DNA from: Bugulina stolonifera
Lineage: Eukaryota > Bryozoa > Gymnolaemata > Cheilostomatida > Bugulidae
Assembly (NCBI GenBank): GCA_935421135.1
Contig: OW285187.1
Coordinates: forward strand, 3,100,001-3,164,000
Direction: 5' to 3'
Length of the DNA stretch: 64,000 nucleotides
Shown: piece by piece, positions 47,901 through 60,990 of the stretch
Numbering within the stretch: the stretch's first letter is position 1
How the letters are laid out: every line of letters starts with the position of its first letter
Notes under the pieces: generated by a model
Told to the model about the DNA's origin: nothing
The model's database searches: none
What the model saw: only the letters and a program-made list of their open reading frames with translations
Position numbers and translations under genes: made by a program

Positions 47901-50900
47901 TTAATTCAAATCACAAGTTGAAAATACCGCCCCTGTGATTCTGTGTTTTAGTAGCCTAATATTTTCGATGAAGATCGACATAATCCCTTTCTTCTATTTA
48001 TCCTAAACTGATCCTAAACAACCTCAAACTCGCTGTGATCTACATGTGTTGTACATACATTAAGTCATGTTCATGCCATATGACTCTTGAATGGTGTTTT
48101 AGTCTGTAGAACAGAAGCAACTGGATTCTAGAACCAAGGATATATTTGATCTCTCACTCTCAGACACTGTCGTAGACCAAGCTTCTTCCCTCAAGGAGTT
48201 CAAGGAAAAGCAGAAGAAACTAGCAGCTGAGGTCGCCATGATGAATGACGAATCAGACTCTACTAAAACTACTCGGCCAATTAAAAATAAAACTAAACGA
48301 CAGGCAGCCACAGTAAAAGCTGACAACGCGACCACAGACTCCGAGTCGGTTGACAGTGACTGGAGTGAACCCAAGAAAAAAAAGAAAGCGCGCCAGAAGA
48401 AACTTGCAAAAGGAGTTATATCAAATACTGAACCTGCCCAGAGTTCCACAGATGTGGTTGAGACGAAGAGTGGAGCTTTACCTCCAAACACAGAAAAAAA
48501 GGACTCGGTGAGGCCCAGCAGAGGTCGGCGCACCAAGCAGAGAGTTAATTATAAAGAAATTGACTCATCAATGATTGATGCTACTGTACTTTCCAAGCCT
48601 GTGAATAAAAACACGTCTGCTAGATCTGAAAAAGAGGTTACAAGTCCATCCCAGCCAATTAAAGCTGAGATGGTTGTAATGGACAGTGACTCTGACTCGT
48701 GTATTAGTGTGAAAGAGAGGCAAAGTAGTCAGCCAACTTCCAAATTGGCGACAGAGGAGTTAACACCGATACAGGTGAATCACAGACGCAAACGTGCAGC
48801 TGTTATGTTAGACTCTCCTCTCGCTATAACTCCTCTATGCAGTCGATCTTCTGCTGCTAGTTACCTTGACAGAACTCTCACTAATGACTCAAAGTCACCT
48901 CTAGCAACTAATAACGGTAAGGATGGTTGTTTACACCTCCCTGAACTTATATGTATGCGTGTGTTAGTGGGCGCTTTGGAATTGTCTTTCCCATGTGTAG
49001 ATGTGTTTCATCTTTTTAACTTGAAAGCCTGTTCATTTTAGTCATTGAACATCTTAACAGAAACACGCTATATAGAAGCCTTAGCGTTCTGTGTTAACTG
49101 TCTCAAATCACATTGTAATATGAGCCCACGCCCTGGCTCTGAAATACGAGGTACATGTACATACATGTAGATATACATGTACATGTACATGTAGATACTC
49201 TCCCCCAGTGCTCTGAGTGCTAGGGTCTACAGAGTGTATCGCAATCATTGTTAGATTGCAGAGTGCCATTGAAACATTTCTTCACTCTATTCCAACAGAT
49301 TCTGTCTCCTCAACTAAACTGTGTTCCGTAAACAACCGCCCACTGCTGCTGTTCAGTCGTTGAGAGCCAATGTGTAGACAACAACAATAGAAGATAACTC
49401 TAATATTACTCATATGGCCATAATGAATAACCTGATGTATTTTTTTAACTATATAGGCCTCCTCATTCAATGTTTCTATTGTATTAGACTTGTATTCCAA
49501 CATGTTACAGCGGGAAGTAAGGGTGATTCTACTGCTGTCCCTATTGAATCAGAATCGGCAAGTCCTGCGGCACTAAAGTAAGTGAATAATCCGTGTCATA
49601 ATAACATAGCGAATTATTAGTCATTAGATGAGTCAGTAGTTACTAGGCTACTGAATATCATGTACATAATAATACTGCAGAGTGATGGCTGACCTAACAG
49701 TTATGTACATACATATATGCTGTGTGATGCAGTGGGGTGCATCTCCACTCTACCATATCTAGTGTTGATTCATATAGGGCCACCTCTTCTTGTCTGTTGA
49801 TGATGTTTGACTGGCGTGTGTAATATTAGGTGGTTAGGTTGTTAGCTGTTAGGTTAGTCCCATTATAGTTCTGATAAAGTGCCAATCTGTGGGAGTCAGT
49901 CAACAGAAGACAGGCCAGGCATGTATAATTTGCATTTCCTGGTGTTGATCATCCTTTTTAATTTAATTTTTTATGTTAAACTTTGTTCAAAGTAGTCAGA
50001 AATCTAAAGTAAACCCATTACTAAATTACAGTTGCTGCAGTATAAAAGTAATAAGCAAGATAAAATATTAGGTCATTGTGTAAGGTCTTGTGTTCCAAAT
50101 GCTATAATAATGGAAGTTTTCTCCCTTTCTCATTGCATTTAGAGTATAGAAGATGTAGATCATATAACTGTGTAAGTGGGGGGGGGGGGGGGGCCTACTC
50201 TTGCTGTTATAACTCCAGCATGACTCTATTGCAGAATCATTTGCAATCAAACGATCATAATAATAATGATTACAAGATGTTAACAATACAAGCATTAGAT
50301 TATTGTATTCAGTATAATATTATATTATCACTACCATTAATATTAATTGTTTTGCAAGGAATTGCAGTCTATATTTGTGTACAGTGATGATAAATGCCAA
50401 AATGATTAACTGACTCATCTTCACATGAGCTGATTATGTTAGAGTCAGCCAAACTATACCAAATATTTGATAGGTCTGCTACTGCAATAGGACAGTGTGC
50501 AGTACATCTCTTACAGAGATGTTAAAATGCCACTCCTAAGATGCCAGTCAGGCTATATAATATTCTAGGAAAATGGCCACATGTTTCTATCTATCAATGG
50601 TATACGTCTGCACTGTATCATAGCAACAGTAGCTAGTCTCAAGTCTCCCCCCAGGATAAGCTGGTGGTGGTATGTCAGAGCTATATACATATAAATATGA
50701 GAAGAGCCAGCATACATGAATTGTGACAATAACAATTCTACAGCCAATATAAAATACATGGAGTATGTTATCAGTGACATGGAATGACTACAATGTCACA
50801 TGGACATATAAATAATTATTGTGATAATGATAAGAACATTCTATGGAAGATGCAAGTAAATAATAGTAAAGTAGATGCATTGTATACTCTGTAACTAATC

Positions 50901-53900
50901 GTATACACTTACAGGCACTATACACAAGTGTACATGTACAGTGTGCATAAGTAAATGGGGGACAGGAATGAAAATATTGCTGCCGATACTTCTACATAAA
51001 TGTGCAGTGTATACTATAATATAACTCCTGTCAGTGTCCACTAATGTCCACTGGTGTCAGTAGTTCTACTATAGTATAGGGTTTATCTGGCCATAGGTAA
51101 AATGGATGGTATGGGTTCAAGCCACAGCCAGGGGACTATTTCCACTGATGGCGGTTGGTAGCCAGAATACTATGTAAAAGGTTCTTGTAGTTTCCAAGTT
51201 AAAGTTTAGAATAAAGGTTTAGGATAGAATCCTGTCTACAGAGTAGACTGGTTATACAAAGTAGACTGGTTATACAGAGTAGACTGGTTATATAGAGTAG
51301 ACTGGTTATACAGAGTAGACTGGTTATACAAAGTAGACTGGTTATACAGAGTAGACTGGTTATACAGAGTAGACTGGTTATACAGAGTAGACTGGTTATA
51401 CAGAGTAGACTGGTTATACAGAGTAGACTGGTTATATAGAGTAGACTGGTTATACAGAGTAGACTGGTTATACAAAGTAGACTGGTTATACAGAGTAGAC
51501 TGGTTATACAGAGTAGACTGGTTATACAGAGTAGACTGGTTATATAGAGTAGACTGGTGATACAGAGTAGACTGGTTATACAAAGTAGACTGGTTATACA
51601 AAGTAGACTGGTTATACAGAGTAGACTGGTTATAAAGAGTAAGCTGGTTATACAGAGTAGACTGGTTATACAGAGTAGACTGGTTATACAGAGTAGACTG
51701 GTTATACAGAGTAGACTGGTTATATAGAGTAGACTGGTTATACAGAGTAGACTGGTTATACAGAGTAGACCGGTTATACAGAGTAGAATGGTTATACAGA
51801 GTAGACTGGTTATACAGAGTAGACCGGTTATACAGAGTAGACTGGTTATACAGAGCAGACTGGTTATACAGAGTAGACTGGTTATACAGAGTAGACTGGT
51901 TATACAGAGCAGACTGGTTATATAGAGTAGACTGGTTATACAGAGTAGACTGGTTATACAGAGTAGACCGGTTATACAGAGTAGAATGGTTATACAGAGT
52001 AGACTGGTTATACAGAGTAGACCGGTTATACAGAGTAGACTGGTTATACAGAGCAGACTGGTTATACAGAGTAGACTGGTTATACAGAGTAGACTGGTTA
52101 TACAGAGTAGACTGGTTATACAGAGCAGACTGGTTATACAGAGCAGACCGGTTATACAGAGTAGACTGGTTATAAAGAGTAAGCTGGTTATACAGAGTAG
52201 ACTGGTTATACAGAGTAGACTGGTTATACAGAGTAGACTGGTTATACAGAGTAGACTGGTTATACAGAGTAGACTGGTTATATAGAGTAGACTGGTTATA
52301 CAGAGTAGACTGGTTATACAGAGTAGACTGGTTATACAGAGTAGAATGGTTATACAGAGTAGACTGGTTATACAGAGTAGACCGGTTATACAGAGTAGAC
52401 CGGTTATACAGAGCAGACTGGTTATACAGAGTAGACTGGTTATACAGAGTAGACTGGTTATACAGAGCAGACTGGTTATACAGAGCAGACTGGTTATACA
52501 GAGTAGACTGGTTATACAGAGTAGACCGGTTATACAGAGTAGACTGGTTATAAAGAGTAATCTGGTTATACAGAGTAGACTGGTTATACAGAGTAGACTG
52601 GTTATATAGAGTAGACCGGTTATACAGAGTAGACCGGTTATACAGAGTAGACCGGTTATACAGCGTAGACCGGTTATACAGAGTAGACCGGTTATACAGA
52701 GTAGACCGGTTATACAGAGTAGACCGGTTATACAGAGTAGACCGGTTATACAGAGTAGACCGGTTATACAGAGTAGACCGGTTATACAGAGTAGACCGGT
52801 TATACAGAGTAGACCGGTTATACAGAGTAGACCGGTTATACAGAGTAGTCCGGTTATACAGAGTAGACCGGTTATACAGAGTAGACCGGTTATACAGAGT
52901 AGACCGGTTATACAGAGTAGACCGGTTATAAAGAGTAAGCCGGTTATACAGAGTAAGCCGGTTATACAGAGTAGACTGGTTATAAAGAGTAGACTGGTTA
53001 TACAGAGTAGACTGGTTATATAGAGTAGACCGGTTATATAGAGTAAACTGGTTATACGGAGTAGACTGGTTATACGGAGTAGACCGGTTATATGGAGTAG
53101 ACCGGTTATACAGAGTAGACTGGTTATACTGGGTAGTATGTGTAGAGATGTCTGCGTATTGTAATTAGGCCCTCTGCCATTTACCCCTCTTCTAATTGAC
53201 TGATTCATCCATCATGCTTCACATCAAAGTTGGAGGCCTACACCAGCATAATAAAATTATAATATTATACACATTTTAATACATTATACATATTTTATAA
53301 TATTACATTTATAGTAATATTGCTGTATGTTAATTTACATGGTGTAGAGTAGAATATATACAACTACATGGAGTACAACACTTTGTCTATCTATTCGTGG
53401 GAAGTAATACATCAGTATTCAGTCAATTAATTCTGTCAAAGTAAATGAAGTCATAAATACCAAAGTAACGTCATTGGTACCCAGACAGTTCACATTTACG
53501 TACCCTTGAGTATGTACATGAGCAGGTCATTTAGGTCACATACATGACCTACACAAAGTGTACATGTATGTAGATGTAAATACTCATGGGTAGATATGTA
53601 CATGTATATACCCATGGGTGGATATCTACATGTAATTCAAAGTATGCTGTCTTGGTAAATATTACCACAATGAATATACCACTAATAGGCTAATACATAC
53701 CACCATATAATACAGTTAGACAGCAGACAATATATGAAATATTTAGCAGCTTGAAACTAACATCAGGGTAGCAACATGAAGTATGAGAGAAAATCTAATT
53801 ATTGGTAAAATACATGCACATGAATTACTGCTCTCACCCCAAATGTACTATTTACATATTTACATGTACATGCATATTATTACTTTACTGTATGTATTTA

Positions 53901-56562
53901 AATAATTATTAAAATATTGAACTAACTGATCACATGGTGTACTCAAACTGTACTGTACATAGTATATGAATATAATTTACCAAGTTGACCCCAAGGTACA
54001 CTGCATACACTGCACACACTGTATCACCAATCCTAGTACACTTCCCTATTTCAACAACCATAAACAGATACCATATCCACTTACTTGATGCTTGTAGCAT
54101 GCCATGCGTTTTGCAATCACTGACCACACATCCAAATCAGTCTTTCACATAATTATTTGAAACATGTTGAATCTAGCTCTATGACAGCCAGTTTGCTGCG
54201 TTTAGGCTGAAGAAGTTAAACGGAGCAAACGTATCGGTGTCTTTTCAACCCCCTCCACACATCACGGGACCCTTGGCTAACATTAACGGCTCCAATTATG
54301 AAATTGACATGTCATAACTTTCATTATTAAGCCCGGCAATACGCCTCTGGTGTGGTGAGGGTGTAGCACTGCCTTTGAGTAGATGTACCAAAAGCAGCTG
54401 CTGTGTATTGGCAATGCTGTGTGCTAGATACTAGCCAATTATGTGAATAAGAGAAGATAACTTCTGTTGCTACATGAAACTGCTATGTATGGTGAAGCAA
54501 TAGGATACTGTATGAATGAGTGTGTACTGTGTATGGTACATAGCCTGACCTAAGTGTTTATGGGAGCCTGGTATGTTCATTCTATTGTAGAGGGAGCCCA
54601 GTTAGAAGAGTAAGACGAGCAGCTGCCAATATCAACTTTAAGGAACCTAATCTAGTTGGGTAAGTAAGGAGCCTAGTCAGTTGGTGTCTGTGTCGGTGTT
54701 GTTGTCAGTTTAGCGTCACAAATACTTTTAATATGACAGACCAAATGCTCATCACAAATTAATAGTAGATAGTTTTGGGGGGGGGGGGGGCTAAACTAAT
54801 AGTGTGTAACCACGGTGATGCTATCAACAAAGTGATGATATAATACTATGATTGTATATCCATTTCCCACCAATTGAAAACCTAATGAGTTGAAATATTT
54901 GTTGAGATGGGAGTTTTGTGTTACATGGAATCATGGACTAAGCCCAGCTTTTACTCCTGTATATTGGAATACCTGTATGTAGGTGGAGTAAGGCATGTTC
55001 ATTACTCCAACACGGCTTGTCATTCAATTAAACACGCATTCGTCAATATCATTTTGTCGACACTGATAGATGGACAACCCTACTTTGTAATGTGAATTCC
55101 CATGTTATATTGGATATAGTAATTCGATTGGTGGCCTAAAATATAAACTAGGCCACTAGACATGACTACCTTATCGACAGGCATTGTAGTGCTATGAAAC
55201 CACATTAAATTGGGAAGGTATTACCATTTGACTGTCACCACACGTCACTGTTATTAACTTTTTACTTTTCTTGTGATTGTTGGGTTTACTGACTGGTTGG
55301 TTTACATTACAGGAAGTTGAGAAGAGGGGACCCAGGCACTACTAATGTGTACGGAAATACTGAAGTAAAGAAAGGTATGTATTTCCTGATGGGATATACT
55401 ATAATCTAGTGTCTAGGGAGGGGGTCCTTTTGGCAATGCTCCCCCACTGTGCTTCAGGTGTACTCATTTCATACACTCCAAACCTTGCCTTCTTCAGCTG
55501 AGAGTCTCCGAACTGGATCATTGAATAGTGAAAGTGTTTAGCGTAAAGCTCTTGAAAGTTGGATGTATAATATAGCTAATGGTTAGTTGGCTCACTGACT
55601 GCATTTTTCATGCTAAAAGTGTTGGAATGTCAAAGTCCCTCTTCAGAGTCAAGTCCTCCACTTCACAGTGTGACTGTCTGAGACTTGAGCGTATGGCTAC
55701 ATACTAATCATAGGTTTTACTTGAAATCTGTTACATTATAAAGTCACTACAGAACGTTATATCTACCATACAGATATGGTTTATGGTTTACTCCAATTGT
55801 TCAAAGCGTGATGAATGTGATGAAAAATGTCTGGTAATAATTTGGCTGCGCATTACTGTATGTGTTGAAAATTGTCAAGTTTTGTTGAGAGTTTGTGACT
55901 CAACAGTTTATGCGTATGTTGTGACAGTGCGTATGTTGTGACAGTGCGAGGAGAGAGTTGGTATATAACTGTCTCCTGATACGACGACGGCTAATGCTCA
56001 TCAATCATTGGATGGAATATGCCTGCCAAATACGTAAACCATTTTGTTTCAAAATTCAGTTATATCATCATGCATTCCGTGAGAAATATCTTGATGGTGT
56101 GAAATCTATCTCGCAATTACAATCAAGAACTGGATAGGTTTTACAATTATTTCGACCTCCTGGCCGATCAGCAATGGAATATCCTGTTTATGACAGCAGA
56201 ACTAGACACCCTTTTATACTGTAACCCAGTGATGGCATAGTTTGTGTAATGTTATATCATCTCAATTGAGGAACTTATTTTTTAGAACAGTCAAGTGTCA
56301 TTCCACTTGTCTATGTGTTCTATGACACTATGGTGCATCTCATACTGTATCAGTGTGTATAGGCCTACTATATATTTCTGTTTTATGTACATGTATGACT
56401 TGTTTTGTTCTGATAATAAAGTGGTTTGAGGACACTTGCTTATCAAAGTGCTGCTATCTGGCTGCAATGTGTTGTGGTAGTTATCTGCAGCACATTTATA
56501 CATGCACATCGGAATGTAACCTCAACATGCTTGTAGACAAAAAGAAGAAAACAAAACGATAA
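41943..56562 (+). CDS. SGO1: Shugoshin, protector of centromeric cohesion (933 aa, 16 exons)
   Basis: Recruits PP2A to centromeric cohesin (family knowledge). Exons: 41943-42074, 42299-42385, 42755-42945, 43262-43365, 43578-43709, 44018-44137, 44386-44671, 44899-45145, 45329-45427, 45944-46006, 47201-47503, 48103-48916, 49511-49577, 54591-54659, 55313-55374, 56537-56562; 2802 nt, all phases agree. N-terminal coiled coil: L-K-N-N-N-R-S-L-A-R-A-L then a leucine heptad, the shugoshin N-terminal signature. The middle is long, acidic/serine-rich and disordered, with A-R-Q-E-Q repeats and basic patches (K-K-K-K-K-A-R). The C-terminal SGO motif, split between exons 14 and 15, reads RRVRRAAANINFKEPNLVGK then L-R-R-G-D (residues 887-911). 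The protein ends in a lysine-rich tail. The start of exon 8 (44899, chosen by phase) and the last exon are the least certain. Confidence 0.88.
42926..43065 (+). repeat. 35-bp tandem repeat carrying four copies of a splice donor
   Basis: The end of shugoshin exon 3 with its donor (CATCACAG|GTAGGTATGAGTC) is repeated with a 35-bp period; donors at 42946, 42981, 43016 and 43051. Use of a downstream donor would read AGG-TAG and stop, so the first is taken as functional. Confidence 0.88.
45655..45735. repeat. 15-bp tandem repeat in shugoshin intron 9
   Basis: Five copies of TTTTCCCATTTATAT. Confidence 0.85.
46128..46278. repeat. 37-bp minisatellite in shugoshin intron 10
   Basis: Four nearly identical copies of a unit beginning GACAGAGTATGTATAGCAGA and ending in TAGCTGTA. 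Confidence 0.9.
47240..47352 (+). repeat. 63-bp in-frame duplication in shugoshin exon 11
   Basis: Two nearly identical units starting at 47240 and 47303 encode a repeated 21-residue segment beginning P-E-L-P-G-S-P-V-G-H-L-P-I-E-S-S. Confidence 0.92.
51236..53130. repeat. 18-bp minisatellite, about 105 copies, in shugoshin intron 13
   Basis: The unit is GAGTAGACTGGTTATACA. Variants include CCGG for CTGG, GAGCAG, TATATA and AAAGAGTAAGC. Because 18 is a multiple of three, all frames can stay open; the 669-codon frame on the minus strand (Leu-Leu-Cys-Ile-Thr-Ser repeats) is an artefact. The array lies between exons 13 and 14 (5 kb intron). Confidence 0.95.
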
Positions 56563-57561
56563 AATCTCTCATGTTATGCTGGTGCTGATGGTGATACGAT
56601 GTATTCAAGTGTTATACTGGTACCTGACACGAGGTGGAGGCCTAGGATGTACAAGTATGGCTGCCTAGTCACTTTCCAACAATATACTGACTGATTAATA
56701 TGAAGTGAATACTGAATATTATTAGAATATATAAATGTATGTATTATAATATGAGTCCACAGCTGTGGTCTCTACTGCTACCCTAATGTACTGCTACATT
56801 CTTTACCTACTTTTACTTGTTGATTCTCTAATTACCTGCCCATGTATCTACTGTCATACCACTAAAGGGAGGAATCAAATGGAAACACAATATGGTTTAT
56901 TAATTGTACACCTTACACCTCCTGAAACTTACTGTGGTTGTTTGAATCACACAAACATTGCATATTTGAATATTTTTAGCCCACACCTATTTGGGTCTAG
57001 TATAAGACTATACAAAGTCATTCTGGAAGTGATATGTTAGAATTGTGTATACATGTATATAGTAGTACCTCTACTAGTGCTGTCAGCCATATACAAAGCA
57101 CTTTACTATTTTCATTAATTAATCTAATTACTGTGCTGCCACCTGCATCCACCTTTGTTTAGTCAAATGCTAAAACTAGCAGTTTGCTTTTTATATTGTA
57201 TCTTTGCTCCATCAATGTTAGTAAAGCTTTATTTTCATATACTGCATCTTATATCACATTATAGTTATTCCATTGGAATCATTTTAGTTACCTTCACAAT
57301 AGCTTCCTCATATTAGTGTCAGTGCTAATGTTTGTCAAGTCTGTTATATTTTATTCATGCTTTTTATTAGTATACGACTTATGCTATAAATAGGACAGTA
57401 AATCTGATCAGTATACAATGTATATACACATAATAATATAATATTGTTGTACATTAATTCAGATATTATAAATAAAAAATTTGTACATAAAAAACCTGTG
57501 GATATTAATAATACAGTAATATACAGAGTTTATCTTCCGGTAGATAGTAGAACTAATTGTG
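56563..57561. other. Convergent intergenic region, shugoshin and GPCR 3' ends
   Basis: No conserved coding sequence seen. It holds the 3' UTRs of two genes facing each other. Confidence 0.4.
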
Positions 57562-58674
57562 CTATGATGCTGAACTGTAGTTTTGTGTGGATGTTTCCTC
57601 AAAGGAGCTCATTGGTATATCCTTCTTTCCCTTAAAACAAGAGCTGGATTTCAGGCTCTGCTGGAGCTCACGGCGTGTCTTTGCTGCCGTGAAGGAATAC
57701 AAAAATGGTTCTATTAAGGTATTCAGTAACAAGACGCACAACTGTCCCACAATCCACCTAGATGAAAGCATGTACGATTCCAGTATCATATCCAATGTGG
57801 TGACTGCAAGGAGAGCGAATAATGGCATCCACATGACGAGGAATAGCACCATTATTGTGATTAGAATGACTGTCGTCCTTCGACGCCGTAGGTTCGTTCG
57901 CAAGTTTTTCTCCGTTCGAGAGTTGTTTAGCTTTGCGTGACTGATTATAGCCTTTGTTGACTTTTTTATCTTTTTCATGATAAGTGCGTAGCAAATTGTC
58001 ATTATTGTAGCAGGCAATAGAAACTCTAGCGCAAATATTGTGCTGAAATAAATCAACGCATGCCGGATGGTAGGGTGATATTTGAAGGATACTGTGCATA
58101 TAGATACGCCTCCATAGATATCAAAGTCTATAGAGCGAGAGTTTGGATATATCATGCCAGCGAGCGTCGCAGCTGGTAGCACCCAGGCTAAGATTACTAA
58201 TACCACGGATAGTTTTGGTCCCATGTACCGACGGTTAGAGTGAACAACTCTTAAATATCTGTCCACGCTTATTAAGGTCATCAACCAGATTTTCACAAAT
58301 GCTGTCGCTACTACAACGTACAGAGTACTTTTACAGGCTATGCTGCCAAACATCCAGCCATTAGGATATAGTCTACCTATCCCAATCAGTAATGCAAATG
58401 GTATCAGTAGAATACTACTCGTCATTATGCTTATCGTATACATGTGCAAGTCATTCCTTAAATGCTTCTTTGTCAGGAAAAATATCATTAGCAAAATGTT
58501 AACTATGAGGCTGAGTAAACTCAATATGGCGATTGACCCAAATTCTAGATAATGGCGATAATCTTCCTCCTCACCAAAGTCGTTGAAGAACGAAAAGAAT
58601 GGAGTATAATTCCATCCTTGTACGTTGTCCCATGTCCACAAGTAGCTCATGTTGGCCCTGTTTCCTGCCTCCAT
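57562..58674 (-). CDS. Rhodopsin-like (class A) GPCR, intronless, orphan
   Basis: Seven-transmembrane receptor of the plasma membrane, 370 aa in one exon. The start at 58674 is followed by two N-glycosylation sites (N8-M-S, N22-Y-T); an in-frame stop lies just upstream. TM1 (about 44-67) has the class A Asn (V-N59-I-L-L); TM2 lacks the usual L-x-x-x-D Asp (MTSSILLIPF); C114 at the top of TM3 and the Cys in SICTVSF of loop 2 can form the usual disulfide; DRY is intact (138-140); TM4 LAWVLP; TM6 V-M-W-M-P in place of CWxP; TM7 L-I-E-P-F-L-Y-S in place of NPxxY. A cytoplasmic Ser/Thr-rich tail follows. The ligand cannot be predicted; the missing TM2 Asp suggests altered sodium-site coupling (inference). 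Confidence 0.88.
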   Translation of the reverse strand: MEAGNRANMSYLWTWDNVQGWNYTPFFSFFNDFGEEEDYRHYLEFGSIAILSLLSLIVNILLMIFFLTKKHLRNDLHMYTISIMTSSILLIPFALLIGIGRLYPNGWMFGSIACKSTLYVVVATAFVKIWLMTLISVDRYLRVVHSNRRYMGPKLSVVLVILAWVLPAATLAGMIYPNSRSIDFDIYGGVSICTVSFKYHPTIRHALIYFSTIFALEFLLPATIMTICYALIMKKIKKSTKAIISHAKLNNSRTEKNLRTNLRRRRTTVILITIMVLFLVMWMPLFALLAVTTLDMILESYMLSSRWIVGQLCVLLLNTLIEPFLYSFTAAKTRRELQQSLKSSSCFKGKKDIPMSSFEETSTQNYSSAS

Positions 58675-59344
58675 GTTTATATGTTAGATGATTGTCTATG
58701 AACCTCTGGCCTTCCTCAAATCATATGTCATGTGACTAACCTTCATAAAACAAAACAGATGAACATTAGTTATGACTTGAAATGTCAATGTTTAGATCAT
58801 ATTGAAATCTAACATTTACAATTGCATTGAAATATTTAATTCCTTATACATACAGATAAGAAGATGTTTTGAAATTGAATAACTGTTTATGATAACGTAC
58901 TGATTGCAAACAATAATGGTAGCTGAGAGTAAAAAAACAAAGGGTGTCATATAACCTTGGTTTCTAGTTTAGCATAATTCATGACAAACAGTGGCAGCAT
59001 GAGTACCAGCTGATCTCAATCACTGGGAGACTGAGATTAATTTAATTTTTAATAAACTTAACCTTTGATACCCGTCACTGTAAGCGTATATAGAATGGAG
59101 ACCCCTCTTAGCAATGAGAGTTTTAGCATGTGACAATGAATATTGTATGAGAGGTATATTGCAAGTACAAGTACGATGGAATTGATGAAGAGATGGAATA
59201 AGGAACTGTATGATGGTGACACTACTTGTGAAACCCTTCCACATTCTATCGGTGTATTACTATACTGCAAGCATGCCTCAAGTCTCATTAATTTTAAAAG
59301 ATATTATTAGTGTGCTGTATCATCATTAGTAGCCCATAATGTAC

Positions 59345-59474
59345 CTCCTGAATCCAAAGGCATTTCTTGTCCTGATTCTACTTGATTGGCGTTCTGATTG
59401 AACTGTGTGGTGAAATTTACTAAACTATCAAGTCCTGACAACCAGGTAGCTCGCCCATCTAGATTCTTAGACAT
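59345..59474 (-). CDS. Candidate first coding exon, unidentified gene
   Basis: Minus strand: M-S-K-N-L-D-G-R-A-T-W-L-S-G-L-D-S-L-V-N-F then a Gln/Asn-rich part ending M-P-L-D-S-G at a donor GGAG|GTACAT (phase 1). The sequence is protein-like but no partner exon was found between here and the GPCR. It could belong to a gene that spans the GPCR, or be a 5' exon of a rapidly evolving protein. Confidence 0.3.
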
Positions 59475-60919
59475 TTTCGTACCAATTACATCCTAGAAAC
59501 GGCTGTCGGAGATTGGTGATTTATTGTGTAGGAGAATTTAGTCCAATCATACGATAAACACACATTTCAACTCTAGAGCGACCAATTAAAACACTGGTAA
59601 ATGGTGCAGCATAACATGCCGACACCACGTTCTCATTACTCTATTAGACTATAATCCACAAAGTGGAAGCTAAACTCAGCTATGACCTTTATAATATGGA
59701 GGTATTATATGCAAATATAGCTTAAGCCCTTGTACTGAATATGTCCTTTAATTTATAAGCAGTTCCTACAGCATGCAATCCAGACTGGAAAGGAAAGTTA
59801 ATAAATAGACATGCTTAGTTTAGTGTGGAAAGATATAATTTGGCTCATCTTGTAGGATTTCTTAAAAACCTCTGATAGCCATCTTTAAATCTTTTAATAC
59901 ATAAACTAGAGGCTAATTACATACAGAATATTATAGAATACACAACTGTATTGTATGGATACCATTTTATCTTTACTTTTATTACCGGATTAGATCTAGT
60001 GATGTAATCTGCTATCTACTGTATGGAAATATTGTTTCATGCAGAAGGACAAGCTAATTGACATCTTTACTGTCCACTTTACATCCAAAAACAGGTACTT
60101 GTACTTGCTCTCAGGTACTCTTGCTCATAGAATAAAAAGGAAATATTTCTGTCATATTGGATAAGTAATTGTGAATAAATTAAATGCTATCAATACCAAC
60201 GTCTATTTTCCATCATAATTAAAAGATAGTTATGAAAAATTACAAATAATGTGGATTAGGACTACAATGATTGCATGCTTAATAGGCTAGTACACTATAC
60301 TAATATATTTTGGGATTATACAATGGTTGTATTGTAATATTTTCACTTTGGGTTATAATCTGTATTCTGTAATCTATATTTATTAGGAATCAATTTTATA
60401 CACAACTCTATAGAATTATTTTATATACTGAACCCAGTAGAACCTCCCTCATTGTGACCTATTATAGAGAACAGAATTATTTGATAGTAGTTTTAGGCCA
60501 GAATAGACAAAACACCCAACAGTAGGTTGGATTGGAATACTAATTATAGCTACATCTTATAGTTAAAACTATTTTATATTTGAAGAATTTATCTTTGAAA
60601 GTTAATCAGAATTAATTTTGGTTATAAACTAAAATAATTAATAATTACATAACTGGTAGACTTATGTTACACACAGTTGGTGTACTAATGATACCATTAC
60701 TATGGATGACCTGCTAGGTGTTTTCGCAGCAGTACAGTACTTGGATACAACTTTTTCTAGATTTACATAGATGCAACGTTGAGGTAAAACTGTTTTTAGT
60801 TTCAAAACTGCTTCATCAACTTGCATGTACATAAAATTAAATTAATCAAACAAAAAATTAGTGAATTGCAAATATTAACAAGACGTGTTTATTGCACTTT
60901 AGGAGTTTAGGTACGTGCT

Positions 60920-60990
60920 CGTACATGTACATGTATATGTACATGTACATGTACATGCACATGTACATGTACATGTACATGTATATGTAA
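60920..60990. repeat. (TACATG)n microsatellite
   Basis: About eleven units with few interruptions. The palindromic core TACATGTA is also scattered widely in the window (for example near 4235, 8900, 10795, 47705 and 49160). Confidence 0.85.

Noticed and set aside
51199..53208. 669-codon open frame on the minus strand rich in Leu-Leu-Cys-Ile-Thr
   Set aside because: It is the translation of the 18-bp minisatellite; other frames are open for the same reason, and it lies within a shugoshin intron.
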